Source: Isochrysis galbana
Taxonomy: Eukaryota; Haptophyta; Isochrysidales; Isochrysidaceae
Direction of reading: 5' to 3'
Length of the DNA stretch: 64,000 nucleotides
Assembly (NCBI GenBank): GCA_018136815.1
Contig: CM030934.1
Span: 2,619,070-2,683,069 of the forward strand
Shown here: one piece after another, positions 50,849 through 63,103 of the stretch
How the letters are laid out: the number at the start of each line of letters is the position of its first letter
Numbering within the stretch: position 1 is the first letter of the stretch
Position numbers and translations under genes: made by a program
Notes under the pieces: generated by a model
Seen by the model: only the letters and a program-made list of their open reading frames with translations
Told to the model about the DNA's origin: nothing
The model's database searches: none

Positions 50849-53642
50849 TTTCGACGCACGAAGCCTCTCGGCTAGCATCCGTGGGAACAATACGCTGCCG
50901 GCATTTTGGAAGCAAGCGCTCGATAATTTCAGACGGATCAATCAAGTTCCTTAGGGAAACCAACACGAGGGAAGGGACTCTGGACTCTGGGATCCCCGAT
51001 ATGGTATGACTGTTTTCATAAAGCTCCGGCACTACATCACTCACATAGAGCTAAGTGGGAATCTTTACAAACGGTTATTGTGCATAATACGATTAACCCG
51101 GACACGGGGGAGATATACACCACGGACGACTGCGCGGCTTACCTGCCGGAAGGAGAACGCTGGATACGCCATAGAGGCAACTACATCTCGCTAGGTCCGT
51201 TTCTAAAGTCATGGGAGAGGATAGCCGAATGGTCTAGAGCAAGAATGGCGGATGCCACAAATGAATATATGAACCTGCTTAGGAAGAAAGAGGTGTCTCC
51301 TCCCCCCACTCCGGGAGAACAAGAGTTAGCCCCCCAAGAAGACCCAGATGCGCATGACCTAGGGGACATCCGGGTGGACAAAGAACACAAATATTATCTG
51401 CGCCGGATTGGAGTCTATCATGTAGTCAAGCTTAATGTGATGGGAGAACCCCATATTTATGAAAGGGCCAACCCGCAGCCATCACCAGAAGAATTATGCA
51501 CCCCATTGAAATGGGGACGAGCGTACGACGGTCCGGCCGAGACGGCGTACCCGATACCACAAGAATACATGTTCAAAGGCGCGAATAAAACCCTAGAGGA
51601 TGTTAACGTCAAGGCGCTGACCAAAGCGTTTCTCGCAATGAGAAAAACGAAGAAGCAAAAATCCACATTGAGGTGGGAAAAACGATTGCCGGACATCTCC
51701 GGGAAATGGAAACAAGTATCTCAGCTATACAAATACTACCTCCGTTCCATTACTGAACCGCATCGCCAAAATAGGGACAGTAAAGTTGACATAAAAAAAA
51801 TTCGTGTTGAGAGGGGAATAGCGGGTACACTGGGGCGAAAGACCACCAAAAAATCTGGCACCCAAACCCACCAAAGGCGTCCGAATATTACGTTTTCAGT
51901 ATTGATCAAACACGATTTTGGCGCCCCCTAGCTAGACGACCGATCGCCTTGCCACGAAAGCTCTCGCCGCTCCGCCACTCTCGCGAGAGCCGGGCCCGAG
52001 CCCCCGCAGCATGGGAGGCGCACTGGTGGCGACTTTGTGAGGCGCTGCCGTCCCGCGTCCTGCCTCTCCCGAGCAGCCTCCTGAGCTGCCCAGCACGCCC
52101 GAGGAGGATGAGGCCCCACCGTCCAAGAAGCGGCGGTGCTCCTTGACATCGAACTGCCAGGCGGCAATTGCTGTGGCATACGAGCATACGAGCGCGAGCG
52201 GCTGCCAGAGCCGAAGCATGGGAAGGAGTGGCAGCGAGCGCACGCGGCATTGTGTGAGAAGTATGATGTTGGCCCGCGCTATCCGGCTGAGGTCAGCCGA
52301 ACATCAGCTGGCTGAGGCGCTGAGGCAGGAGGCAGGACGTCTGCCGGCATCCGGCATCCCGCAAGTGTGCTAGTGGCCTTGCCGCTGTGCAAGTGTGAGT
52401 AAGCATTCAGCATGAATGCCCCCCCTGAGGAATTCAGTGCTCTCTTCAATATTAAAGCTTTGTGTTGGCGCGCATCGTTGAGGTGGAGGGATCGAATGAG
52501 TATGATTTGTGATTTGCCGCACCGCCGTGATGTGTGATGTGCTTAAGGACACTGATTAGAATTCCATTCATTGCAACTTCGTCCCTAGCTAGGTGCGAAT
52601 CACACTATTGAGATGAAACAAAATGTTCATGTTAAGCCCCAATGTACCCTCTCCCCTCTGATATCTTTGGCGGGGCCTCAATATTAGTGTCTAGCTAACC
52701 GTTATTGTTTTAAGCCTCCTTGACGTCTCAGTAATGGAACGGAGGTAGTACAACTTTTTAACGCCAAGAGACTCATATATGCACTTCAAACACGTCCTGC
52801 ATAGGAGAATAGCCACGGCGAACCGGTTCGCCGACGATCCGACGTGCCGCTTTTGTGGCATAGTCCCCGAGAGCTCCACCCACATAGCCACGTGCATCGC
52901 GACGGCGCCCATCTTCGAATTCATAGAAGGGCTTCTGGGGACAAATCTGAGGCCGGGCTCCGAGATAGCCCAACGTCTCTTTTGCTACCAGGTAGACAGA
53001 CCGCATCCCTCCTCGGGGTACTTAGGTATCCTGGCGTGGAGATACATCCTCACGGACTTTTACAACATCCAATATGGCAACGCGGACGGTAGGTCCGTTA
53101 GAACAATCTTGAGAGCAATCCTTACGAGGTACCACTTATTAGTAACGGCGAAGGTCGGTTTCTTTCAAAGGTTAAAAAAACAGCGCGAGAACATGGGGCT
53201 ACACGCCCCGAGCAACAAACATATCCGGAAAATGATAAGCCCCGTGTATACTATAGACAAGGATTTCAACCTAGGAGCCTCAGAAGACCTCTTGCAGGCG
53301 GCGAGAGGACTGGACATAAGAAACATCACCTAGGGTAGCCAAATCTCTTAATGGGAAACGCACCGGAAACCAATAAGGACCTCCCGCTATATTAATGAGG
53401 AAAAACCCGAGTCGAATCTAGATCAAGAGACGAGCCACAATCTCCCGCCCCCTTCTCTCCAACTCCCGGCCGAAGCAAAGCGCGGCCTCCCTAGATCCAG
53501 CTTCTCCGCTAAAGAGGGAACTGGGGAAGGGGAAGGGGGTTGTTAAGGGTTAAGGTTGGGTAGTAGGGAGGTACACTAGCAAGCTGCCTCACGACGCCGC
53601 ATACGTAGCGGGAATCTTTAAGAAGATTTTTTTTATTTTTTT
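50849..53642 (+). mobile_element. 5'-truncated LINE with 17-bp target-site duplication, carrying a nested transposon
   Basis: TCAGAGTGGTGAATGTG flanks the element at 50832-50848 and 53643-53659. Coding similarity to the 2.8-kb LINE starts at once. ORF2 runs to QVSQLYKY near 51735, is split by the DNA transposon 51736-52748, and resumes in frame at 52750-53333 with the zf-RVT finger (CRFCGIVPESSTHIATC), LAWRYILTDFYNIQY and a stop at 53331-53333. The 3' UTR ends TTTAAGAAGATTTTTTTT. 5' truncation removed the endonuclease and RT palm. Confidence 0.85.
51736..52748. mobile_element. Stowaway-like (Tc1/mariner) non-autonomous DNA transposon, 1,013 bp
   Basis: Perfect 21-bp terminal inverted repeats start CTACCTCCGTTCCATTACTG, flanked by TA on both sides (51734-51735 and 52749-52750). 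Removing one TA and the element restores LINE ORF2. The grass Stowaway terminus CTCCCTCCGTTCC differs by one base from CTACCTCCGTTCC. The interior has no transposase-like ORF (no DDE/D frame found), so it must be mobilised in trans. Confidence 0.85.
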
Positions 53643-55249
53643 TCAGAGTGGTGAATGTGGGGCGCATCACTCTTAGAAACGCGGAGCTTCCGCGACGTCC
53701 GATCTCCCGCGATCGGCCGAAGAATGGCCTGGAGATGGTGGCCATGCAGAGCCTAGAGCTCTCGCGAGCAGGGTGGGGGGTCAAGGGCAAGGGTAGGTCG
53801 CACGCTGATGCTCAAGGGTCGCACACACTCGTATTGACCCATCCTGGCCCCTCGCGCCGCAGGAATGCCTCGATTCGATCCGGCCCGACGCCCAGGGCCA
53901 CGCCAGGATACCTTAAGACCCGTAACAGGTTTGATTTTAGCAATCTGGATATCTGGTTGGAGTTCAGATTTGGTATCCGGATAGTATCTGGATACCTCTG
54001 GAGCTCGTTAGGAATAGGAATATCCAGATAGATACTGATAGTTGGGCAAACATGCCAGTTATGCCAGATATTCGGAATATCCGGGTATCAGGAACTTATT
54101 CTTATTCCCCCGGCCACCTTAAATAGATGGGCGTGCCACTACTCCGTGCGATGGCGTGGCCACGTCCCCCCTCCTTCCATTGGGTACCGTTGTTGCTTGT
54201 GAGGGTTAGTTACTTGCGTTTGTCGTCTCTTCAGCCTTGTCCCAAGTACCTGTGGGGAGGTGGGAGATGGTGCAAATAAGATTGTAAATTTTAAATTTTT
54301 AACAAATTTTTATGGGTCGCGGCGCGGCAAAGGAACGGGACTAGCGCTCACTCAAGACAGGACACCCTGCCGCGGCAAGCGCAAGCACCCTTCCCCCCTT
54401 ATGCCACCCAGCTCTTCACTAGCTTTCTGCCTGCGCTAGCCAGAGCGCCCCTCCCTCCACACTCAGACAGCCCCCCACGCCAGGATCCTGTTCTGGTCTC
54501 GCAGGCAAGGGGGCCTAATGGGAGGGAGAGGAGCAACTCCTCAGAGAGGAGCTGTGGGGAAGGAGATGTCTGAGTGGGGGCGCTATACCCTTGCGCTAGG
54601 CATGGGCAGCGACGCCACCTCAAGACATGTCACCTAGTTGCCTAGCCCCAGCCCAGATGAGCTGAAGCTAGCCAACTAGGACGGAGATGGCGATGGCGAT
54701 TGCAGTTGCAATGAGGGAAATATGTGTGCTGGCACCCCCTCTTGACACCCGTAGGTTTGCCAAGAGGCAGGAGATGTGGAATGAATGAACACATCCATAG
54801 CCCCATTGACGTCGACAAGCGCTCGCTCGGACGCCTGAAGGTACAACTCCTCAAGTGCCCGTGAGGCGCGGCGGGCCGGTCGCGACCGGGCCATTCAGGA
54901 CCTGCCTTGAGCCCCCCCAAGCCTCCTGGCCCGGCCCCACACGATCGCGCCAACTGTTGATCCGAAATCTGGAGTGCTGGTGTGTGGCGTGTCCACCTCT
55001 CACCTCCGCCTTCACCGCAAAGGCTTGCGCCGAAGCCGCAGGACGTGGTCTTTGGCAACTGTCCTCCTGCGCCTCCCCTCCCTCCTCCGCCTCCCCTTCC
55101 TCCTCCGCCTCCCTCTCCTCCGCCTTCCCCATCTCCTCCGCCTTCCCCATCTCCTCCTTCGTCTCCTTCTCCCCCTCCTTCTCCCCCTCCTTCTCCCCCT
55201 CCAGTCCCCCAGGGGACCGCATGCGGCGACCTGTCGTTCGCCGTGGCAA
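53643..55249. other. No gene seen; TATCCGGATA-type repeats
   Basis: 53935-54110 has several TATC(C/T)GGATA-like palindromic words. The rest holds CT-rich and GC-rich DNA. 55060-55200 is a CTCCTTC/CTCCGCC-rich tract. No supported gene. Confidence 0.45.
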
Positions 55250-55506
55250 CCGGACTCGCTTGGGCGGCGCGATCGACAACGTGTGCCCCTTCCGCACGCC
55301 ATTCGCAACGCGGTGCCCTGGCCGTCCACGACGAGGTCCACGTTGGCGCCCGCGCCGAGCACGACGCGCAGCGTGTCCTCGCCGGCCGCTGCCATCAGCG
55401 GCGTCCGCCTTAGGCGCGGGGCGGCGGCGTCCACCGGTGCGGCCGACGGAACACGACTTTTCAGGCCGGGCCTAGGTGGGGGGGGGGCTACGGAATCCTT
55501 GGACAA
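55250..55506 (-). pseudogene. Ankyrin-like fragment
   Basis: Minus-strand frame with RTPLMAAAGEDTLRVVLGAG then ANVDLVVDGQGTALRMAC: about one and a half ankyrin repeats. It then runs into the antisense of the CTCC-rich tract (poly-Arg), which is not credible protein. Possibly a relic of, or an exon from, a gene like the one at 29710-30546. Confidence 0.4.
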
Positions 55507-55790
55507 CCCGGGGAGGTGGAATATAGTGGTTAAAAAGAGTTAGTGACCGGGCTACCTCTGACCAAGCCCTAACTACGGCGATATTGCAAGCCCACTTCGA
55601 ACACTTTGCCGCGCCAGCCTCTTCACTTTTTATGCACATTGCAGCGTTTGCCCCCCGGCGTAAGGCGCATTGCCGGAGCATCCGTGAAAGCCTGGACGGC
55701 GTGGAGCCTCGTGCCCCTGTCAAATACGATTGGCGAGAGGAGCATGCTCAATGCTAGCGGGAATTGGTGGACGCGAACGCGCCGCCACAC

Positions 55791-58700
55791 TCATGCCCCC
55801 CGATTAGCCTCCTGACCGCCGCCAGGCGGAGCGGTCCCTGCTGCGGCGTTCCTTAGGAGTGGGTGCAGCTTGGCGGTGGCTGCCTCACGCTGCGTCGCGG
55901 CCGACGTGCGCGCTGACTTCACCTTTGGCCGGAAAGGGGCACCGCGCCGCCCGACCGCGCTCTGTGGCCCCATGTTGCACGCAGAGGCTACAGCGCGCGC
56001 AGCAGCCATCACGGGGCGGCCAGCGGATGCGGAAGCATCGAGCGGCGTCGATGAAGGCTCTTGGGCGGATACGGGGGCTGTGGCACGCGGAGACGCCTCC
56101 TCCCGAGACCGCTTCACGAGGCCGGCCCGCATGCCGGGCGAAGTGGCGCTAATCATCGCGCTTCCGGGCCTTGTGCCGCCAGGCTCGTTGGGCGCCTCCG
56201 CCGGCGCCGCCGCGCGCGTCCGGCCCTCGCCCTCGGCAATAGCCGCGATGGAGGCGAGCCCCGAGACGGGTGAACAGGTTGCGCTCGTTGAGACGCCCCC
56301 CGACAACTTGCGCATCTGCGCCACTTTGCGCTGGCGCATCTGCAGTTGGAAGACAGTGAGATCATCCTGTCGGCGCTTCCTCTCCTGGAGCTCATCCTAC
56401 GACAAAAGGCGTGAGCAGATAAGTCGTGGTCGCACACGACGAGCGCATGGCATGCCCGTGCGGTGGCGAGGGCCTCACCTGATCAAGCCCCTCGGCTTCG
56501 TGCGCCTTGATCTTGGCCCAGCACGTCTGCCAGGCGGCGTAATCATCATGGGGGGGCAGCGCCAGTTGCAACTGCCGGTGCTGTTGCAGCGCCTCTACAA
56601 CTTGCGTATTCCACCGGTCCGCCTGCGCCTCTGCCGGTACGTCAGCGGCGGCGATATCCCCGTAGGCGTCGACGTCGGCATCCAACAGCGACTGCGATTC
56701 GTCGGCCGCAGACCCGCCGTGGGCGATGCCAGCCTCGGCAGTGGGCGTAGGATTCCGCGCCGGCTGGAGTAGAGCGAGCGCAACCTCGCGCTCGAGCAAT
56801 AAACCAATGGCGACTCGACCCGAAAGCAACATCACGCGTCGCGCCTGCAGGCGCCGCCCGTCAGCTTGGCCGCCCGCGCATGTCGAGCCGAGCACAGGCG
56901 TGCAAGAGCGTGACGCGGTGATGGCTAAGAGGCGCTGCAGGCGCGGTAGTGCGAAGAGCACCGTGCCACATAATAGGTAATGGGTGGGCGACGGCGGCAT
57001 GGCTGCCATCCCATTCACCGCGGCCGCGGCGGTAGCATCAACCCACCGCCTCTCGGCGACGGACCACTCGAGTGGCACAAGTGACGCGCGCGCTTCCTCC
57101 TCGCCAATGAGGCCAACGCATTCCCCGCACGGCGAAAGGGTGCAGAAGCGCACAGCCGGCGGCTTCACCGCGTCGCGCGTGGCGGGAGCATCGTTTGCTT
57201 GTGGCGCCCAGCGCAGACAGACGACGGGCGCGCCTCGAAAGCGAGCGCCCGTTGGCCCTGCCGCCGGTGCATAGAAGCCTGGCATCAGTCCCGACTTCGC
57301 AGTGTCCGCAGGTGCCGCCGGCGGCACCGTGCATTCAGGCAAACCGCCTTGGTTGCCGGCGGCGGCGGCAGCAGCAGCGGCCGAGCTCGAGGCCGCAAGG
57401 CGGTCAGCAGCGGCTGTCTGGAGGGAGGCGCGTATGTCCTCGGCTAGAGACTCGAAAGCGTAGACACCGGGCGGTGCCTCGCGTAGCTCATGCAGCACCA
57501 GCCGACCGGCCGAATCGCCCGACGTACCCGATTGTAGCGTGTGGCTTCGGAGCACTTGCATCGGGGTCGGTAGCTCAGCTGAAGCAGCAGCCACCGCAAG
57601 CGTCTCCGCCGTGGTAGTAGTGGCGATCTCCGGAGTGTCGGCAGCGTGCGCATACCCGTTGTCTCGCGCTCCTTTGAACCACTCAATCCCGGCGTCGATG
57701 CGCCCCTCGCGGCGGGCAGCGGCCACAACCCTGCGAGCGTGACGAATGGAGGTCGATGAAGTGGGCATTGAAGAAAGTGGGGGGCGAAAAGGGGGGGGGA
57801 GTGGGGGGGCAGGTGGTTCGGAGGGCGCTCGCACCTGCCCCAGCTAAAGGTGAAGAAGTCGAGCAGCCTCGCTTGGTCGCGCAGCGGCAATCCAAGCAGC
57901 CTATTGAGGAACATAGTTACCGACGCCGCCTTGGAGCGCGGGATGGGTGCTACGGCAGAGGCCGACGACTCTCCTCGGCTGGTCTGGCGGACAGACCGCG
58001 TGCTCTCGGGCGTGGGCGCTTGCTGTGCTGGCGCAACGTACTCGGAGAGGAGCATGCGCACCCCCAAGCGTAGCTGGCGTGTGAGGCGGCGGCGTGCATC
58101 GGCAACCTGCCCAGTGGTGGCGAGTGCGACGGGCGGCAGCGAAGGGATCGGCATGCCACTTTCCATCTCAATCTCGAGCTCGCGCTCGCTGTCCTCGTGT
58201 ACGACCTCGCCCTCGTGATCACTCGGCAGGTCGGCGTCGTCGTTATCGCTGCCGTCCAGCCACGCAGGTAGTCGGTCGCCATCGGTGAGCGCGTAGAAGG
58301 GCGAGTCAGTACGATCGTCACGCTCGCCATCCGCCACTCCCATGGCAGGCGGCGCGTTGGCTAGCCGCACGCGCGAGTGTAGATAGCGGCGCAGCAGCTG
58401 GCGGGTGGCGTGCGCAGTGCCTGACTCATCGCTCTCGCCCCGCTCGCCCTCCGCGGCGGCAATGGCCGCCGGACTCGCGTTTCCGGTGAGCACCAGCCCC
58501 AAGGCCTCATAGACCTGCAATAGTGCCATCGAGCCCTCAGCCGTCTCCATACTCGTGAGCAGTTCGCCCCACTTGCCGCTCGACGCGTGCGAGCCTAGCT
58601 GGCCCCCGGTGCTCCCAAAGCCGTTCGAGGCGCCGACGCCACCACCCGAGAGGGCGCCAAGCGAGCGTAGTCGGCGGGCGACGGTCGAGACGAAACGCGC

Positions 58701-61700
58701 TTCGCCCGAGACGTCGGAGACGAGGAGCACGTGCTCTGGTAGGCAAGCCTGCGTGCCGACAGAGAGGGCAAGATGAGGCACGGGCGGGTGGAAGGGTGGG
58801 CGTAGAGCACAGTAGAGGGGCGCGGCGCGGGTTGCCTCTGTCCGCTGAACTGTTGCTCCGCAGTGGTCCCGTAGTGGGGCCATTGGAATATCACTAAAAG
58901 ATTGCATCCTCATCGGCAACCCCTGCGCGCGAGGGTAGTGTGTGCATGCGCATGGCCTTGGTGGGTGCGCGCGTGTGCCTCTGTCCGCTGAACTTGTTGC
59001 TCCTCATCCGCCGCGCGAGCACGGCAGATCGGAATATCACTAAAACTGAGATCCTCATCGGCACACACGCGCCAGGGACGCAGGGATAAGTGCGAGCGCG
59101 CGCGGGCACCACCTGGCCGGTCCGATGCGTCCGGCCGAGCTGCTGCAGCTGCCGATCAGCGGACCAGTTGAGCTCGAGCGTCACGTGTAGACGTGGGCGC
59201 ACGCGCGTGCCCGTTGAGTCGGCGGGCGGGCAGTGCAGCGAGACGCCGGTCGAGGCGGCGTCCGAAATGATGGCGACGGTGGCAGCGCCCGACTGGAAGC
59301 GCGCGCGTGAATTGTTGCGCTGCGATGCCGCCTCCTGCGTGCCGCGGGCGGAGTAGTGGGAAGGCGAAGGGGCTGGGTGCGAGTTGGAGCTAGGGTGGGC
59401 GCCGTGGCACAGCACTCGTGCGAAGCGGCCGTGGCAGCGCGAGTCGCACCTGCCTCCCTGAGAGTTCGACGGCTGGGACGCCTTTGGTGTGGAGCTTACT
59501 CATGATCTCATCGAGTGGGTTGCTTGGTAGCGCGATGGCAGCGGCGCGCCGCATCCACACGCTGATCTCCGGTGCGTCGGCGGCGCATGTGGGGTAGAGC
59601 ACCGTCGTGAGCAGCTGGCGCACAATGGCGGCGGGCGCAGGAGGCGGGACATGCGACGGGCGAGCCATGGCGGCGGACGCGCCGTCTGTGCCTGCGGCTT
59701 CAACCTCTATTGGCTCGGCCGAGCTTGCCACAGGTGAGTAGGCCTCACCGGTGCCGAGCAGGCCCACAACGACACTTTTGCCCTCGGCGAGCGCGCGGTC
59801 GATGATGTCGTGCAATGTTGGCAGCTTGGACGCGGTGATGAGCAGGCGGAAGAAGCGCTGGAGGTGGGGATCGGGTCGGGCTAGGGGGTGGGCGGAGACG
59901 GCGAGCGGCGCACCGCGGTGCACTCGAGCTCCTAGGAGTTGCGCGGCACACCTGGTGGGCCGACCAGAATCGCGAGGTGGCGGACGGGGACAGGTGGGGT
60001 GCGCGCTGGCGGAGAAGTGCGGCGAGATCCAGCCAGAGTGCCGCGGCCTGATCGTACGTCGCGCGTTGTGCCGGCGAGAGCGTGTGGGTCGTCACCTGCG
60101 GTGGCACGTGGGCTGGAGAGGTGAGGGCTCCGCCAGGCGTCGAGCGTGAAAACCCGACTAGGCTCACCGTGATGGCAACACCCTCAAACGAGATGAGGCG
60201 CGAAATGAGGCGGCCCTGCGCCTTGAGGTGCAGCGGCAGGAGCTCGCGCACAGCTGGACCGGCCGCAGCTAGCTGTTCGCGGAAGGCTGCAAAGTTGGCG
60301 AAACCAGTGCCTGCGCGGAAGTCGGGGAGAGAGTGGTAGACGACGCGTTGGCCGCAGCGGCGGCACAGCCCTAGCGGCCGCCCGAAAGCGGCGACCGCGC
60401 GGCGTACCCGGTCCCCAGAGGCCGAGTCGCGTCAGGTACGCCATGTTGTGCAGCTCGGTAGCTGCGGTGGCCGAGGCGTAGATCAACCGCGCCTGCGGCA
60501 ACTCGCGCTGGAGGCGGAGGACGGCTGTACCGGTGCCCGTTGCGCCCGCCGCCTATGGGTGAGAAGGGGTGAATTCGATGCGTCGCTGGGGCGGCGCCTC
60601 GGGCAGGCGGCACGGCGCGCAGGGGGGCGGATGCGCAGCTCACCTTGGCCCGGTGGCACTCGTCAAGGCAGACCACGCCCTCAAAGGGTGCTGTCCCCGC
60701 TCGCCGCCCTTCGCACCAAGCGAGCAATTGCGCGAGGCGCTGTGGCCGCGCGATAAGCGCATACGAGGCGAAGACGACGCCGACAGGCAGCGTGATTGCG
60801 CTGTTGACAGGCACACTCGCCAGCGAGACGGTGTGCTTGTGCAAAGACGGTAAGCCAGGCACAGCGGAGCAGACGGCGCGCAAGTCGCGCACGGCGTCGT
60901 GGTGCAGATCATTGCTCGCCGAGATCCTGGGAGGGCAGGGGGAAAGGCGGGGGGGATGCATCGCATTTGCAACAGAGACCACTCGCTCCGCCCTCGATAC
61001 GTAGCTTCAAGATGGCCGCAGCTACGAGGACAGAAGTCATCCGTGTGACCCCCCCCCCCCCCCCCCATCCCTAGAAGTGGCCACACGCCGCCAAAACATG
61101 AAACTACTGCTCTCATCTCCGCGTACGGCCCTGGACTGGCCGCTCGCCTGAAGGTCCCTGCTCTCGCAAATGTTTCCCTTCCTGTCCTTCTCCGCCCCTC
61201 CCACAGCCCCGAATCTGTCCCCAGGCGTCCCACGCCCACCGTACCTCCGCCCCTCCCCACCTCCTCCCCTACCTCCGAAACAACCAACCCCCCCCCCCCC
61301 CCTCCCTCCCTCGCCTCATCCCACCCACCCCAACCCCAGCTACCTTCCCCGTGCCCGCCCTCCTCTTCCCTATCGAGCAAGGTTGGCCGCGCATACAGGT
61401 AGTGCGCACTCTCGACGGAGCCCTGTGCCGTCTCGTGAGCTTCCCTCCCTCCGCATGGTGCAATACGGGCAGAGCCGGCGGCAGGAGAGCGGCGGGGCTG
61501 AAGTCTGATGAGCTTGCCACGCGCGTCCTTCGCAGTCGTAAAGCCCGGTAGCCCCCAGGAGCCTCCCACGCAGGCTGGGCACAGTGAGACTCACCAGATG
61601 GCCCTCTGCTCTCCCATCAGCCACGCGTCGAGAATCGCTGCCGCCTGCGTCCTTCCCTTTCCGACTCCTGGCCCGTCTGCGAGAAGGAATCCGGGCCTGT

Positions 61701-61923
61701 CTCCACTTGCTCTCCGGACTGAGTGGCAACCTCCAATCGCCAGCAGAGCCTCAATCTGCAGCTGGGAGAGAACTCCGGAGCGTGAGAGACGGAGAGGAAT
61801 CGAAGGAGAGTAGACGAGGGGAGGCCTCTCGCTGGCCGAGAGGAGCGGAGGCTCGACGGTGGAGGCGGCGTGGGCGGGGGGGCGCTCTAGCCATGGGGAG
61901 AGAGGCGGAGGCTTGCCGCACAT
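55791..61923 (-). CDS. SBNO: Strawberry notch (SBNO) family helicase (10 exons, 1,481 aa)
   Basis: Exons in coding order: 61923-61595, 60926-60644, 60552-60408, 60310-60168, 60095-59952, 59857-59450, 59334-59113, 58748-57835, 57730-56479, 56396-55791. All introns are GT-AG, all phases fit and the total is 1,482 codons. The AAA_34-type helicase core has GPGVGKGR (84-91), ISASNDL (111-117), DECH (198-201), YASAT (229-233), LWGPG, RFWSAHQRFF (342-351). The C-terminal helicase lobe has [10 protein letters not shown] (505-514) and [10 protein letters not shown] (549-558). The SBNO-specific C-terminal region follows: [29 protein letters not shown] and [19 protein letters not shown] proteins are nuclear regulators acting with chromatin and transcription factors. 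The last exon (about 200 residues) is low-complexity. An extra 5' exon is possible. Confidence 0.9.
58833..59066. repeat. Imperfect tandem duplication inside an SBNO intron
   Basis: GCCTCTGTCCGCTGAACT...GTTGCTCC and GGAATATCACTAAAA...ATCCTCATCGGCA occur twice, about 145 bp apart (58833-58920 and 58977-59066), within the intron 58749-59112. Confidence 0.75.
60927..61594. other. Large first SBNO intron, low-complexity
   Basis: 668-bp intron with C-runs (61050-61066, 61290-61302) and CT-rich tracts. ORFs read across it are not coding. The first-exon donor is G|GTGAGT at 61594 and the acceptor CCCAG at 60927. Confidence 0.7.
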
Positions 61924-62459
61924 CGAGGGGAAGGGAGGGGAAGGGGGGGGGAGGTGAGGGGAAGGCGAGGGGAGGGGGGAGAGAGAGAGTGGAGAAGGGA
62001 GGTCTCCGAGACTGCCGCTCGGGGGGGCAGAGTCTGGAGAGAGAAGAAAACGCCGCGGAGAAATATATTGGAAGCGGTGGGGCTGTGGAGCACCAGACGT
62101 CCATTTGGTCGTCGAGAGCACCCTGCGGAAAGAGGGTTATCAACAGCGAAGAGTGAATATATCCCCCGGGGGTCAGCCCCCTCTCAGAAGGTCCAACGCG
62201 GCTGTTCTCTTCCCTCTCTCTCCGCGCGACGCGGCCGAGTCCCCCCCGCCGTAGAAAGTAAAACGGGCCCCCCCTCTTCCCTCAAGGCCGAGTCTCCGGT
62301 GGGGAGTGTCGCGTAGTCTTGTAAAGAGCATCTTGTTAGATAGCATCCCTTGCGAGCCACTAGCACTAGCCACCCCAGATGGCCCTGATGGCAGATGGGA
62401 GAAAGGTATTCACCGTTTTTGCCGTTTTTGCCGTTTTGAAGCCCCTTCCGTTTCTCCCT
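61924..62459. other. SBNO upstream region / LINE flank
   Basis: Purine-rich tract (61930-61990) upstream of the SBNO start and unique DNA to the LINE leader. No gene supported. Confidence 0.4.
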
Positions 62460-63103
62460 CCGTTTCTGTCGCATTCGCGAATCGACACTCGTTAGGCTTC
62501 GCTCTTCTCTCTTCTCTTCGTCATTCGGTATTTATCGTTATAATTCTCTGCTTTCTCTCGTTCTCGGTCAAAAGCTTCGCTTGGATGCATGGGATCGTGG
62601 GTTGTGGAGCGCCCTCTCTCGAAATAGAAGGGAAGTTTCCCCATCTTTCTTCCTCCCAGGCGCCTCGCAAATAGGTTTAATTTGCTATCTTCACTGCGTT
62701 TCTTTATCTGCTTCTGGCTTCTGGGCGCAATCATGTTTAATTTGCGATCTCATCGCATCTTCCCCTTGGGCACATCGCACTCCTTTCGTCTTATTCGGTA
62801 GGTCTCTCGGAATCCTGCGCAGCAAGATTGCCTCTCGTTTCCGTTATGGTGCGATTCCCGTTCCAAACAAGATCGCCGACAGATCGCCCTTTGTTTGATC
62901 GTCGTCCATCGTTGTCTGATCGGAGTGTTTGGGTTTGATTACAGTCGAGTTATGTGAGAACGTCGTGGGGCGAGAGTCGGGGTGTTTTCCTGGGTGTCTC
63001 TGTCCGTCGTCCTGTCGTCAGTCGCCATCCGTCGCTCTCGCTCTCGTCGCTCTCGCTCTCGTAACACTCATACCCTACAGAAACTATTGTTATAGTTTTA
63101 GCG
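62460..63103 (+). mobile_element. LINE 5' leader (probable promoter/5' UTR)
   Basis: Two parts of this leader recur elsewhere as inverted fragments: 62460-62640 at 23125-23300, and 62830-63075 at 2528-2770. It includes (TCGCTCTCGC)n just before CATACCCTACAG and ends with ACTATTGTTATAGTTTTAGCG, directly 5' of the ORF1 ATG. Its start is not determined. Confidence 0.65.

Noticed and set aside
60640-61569. 309-codon minus-strand ORF
   Set aside because: It crosses the first SBNO intron, including C-runs, and shares only a short exon part.
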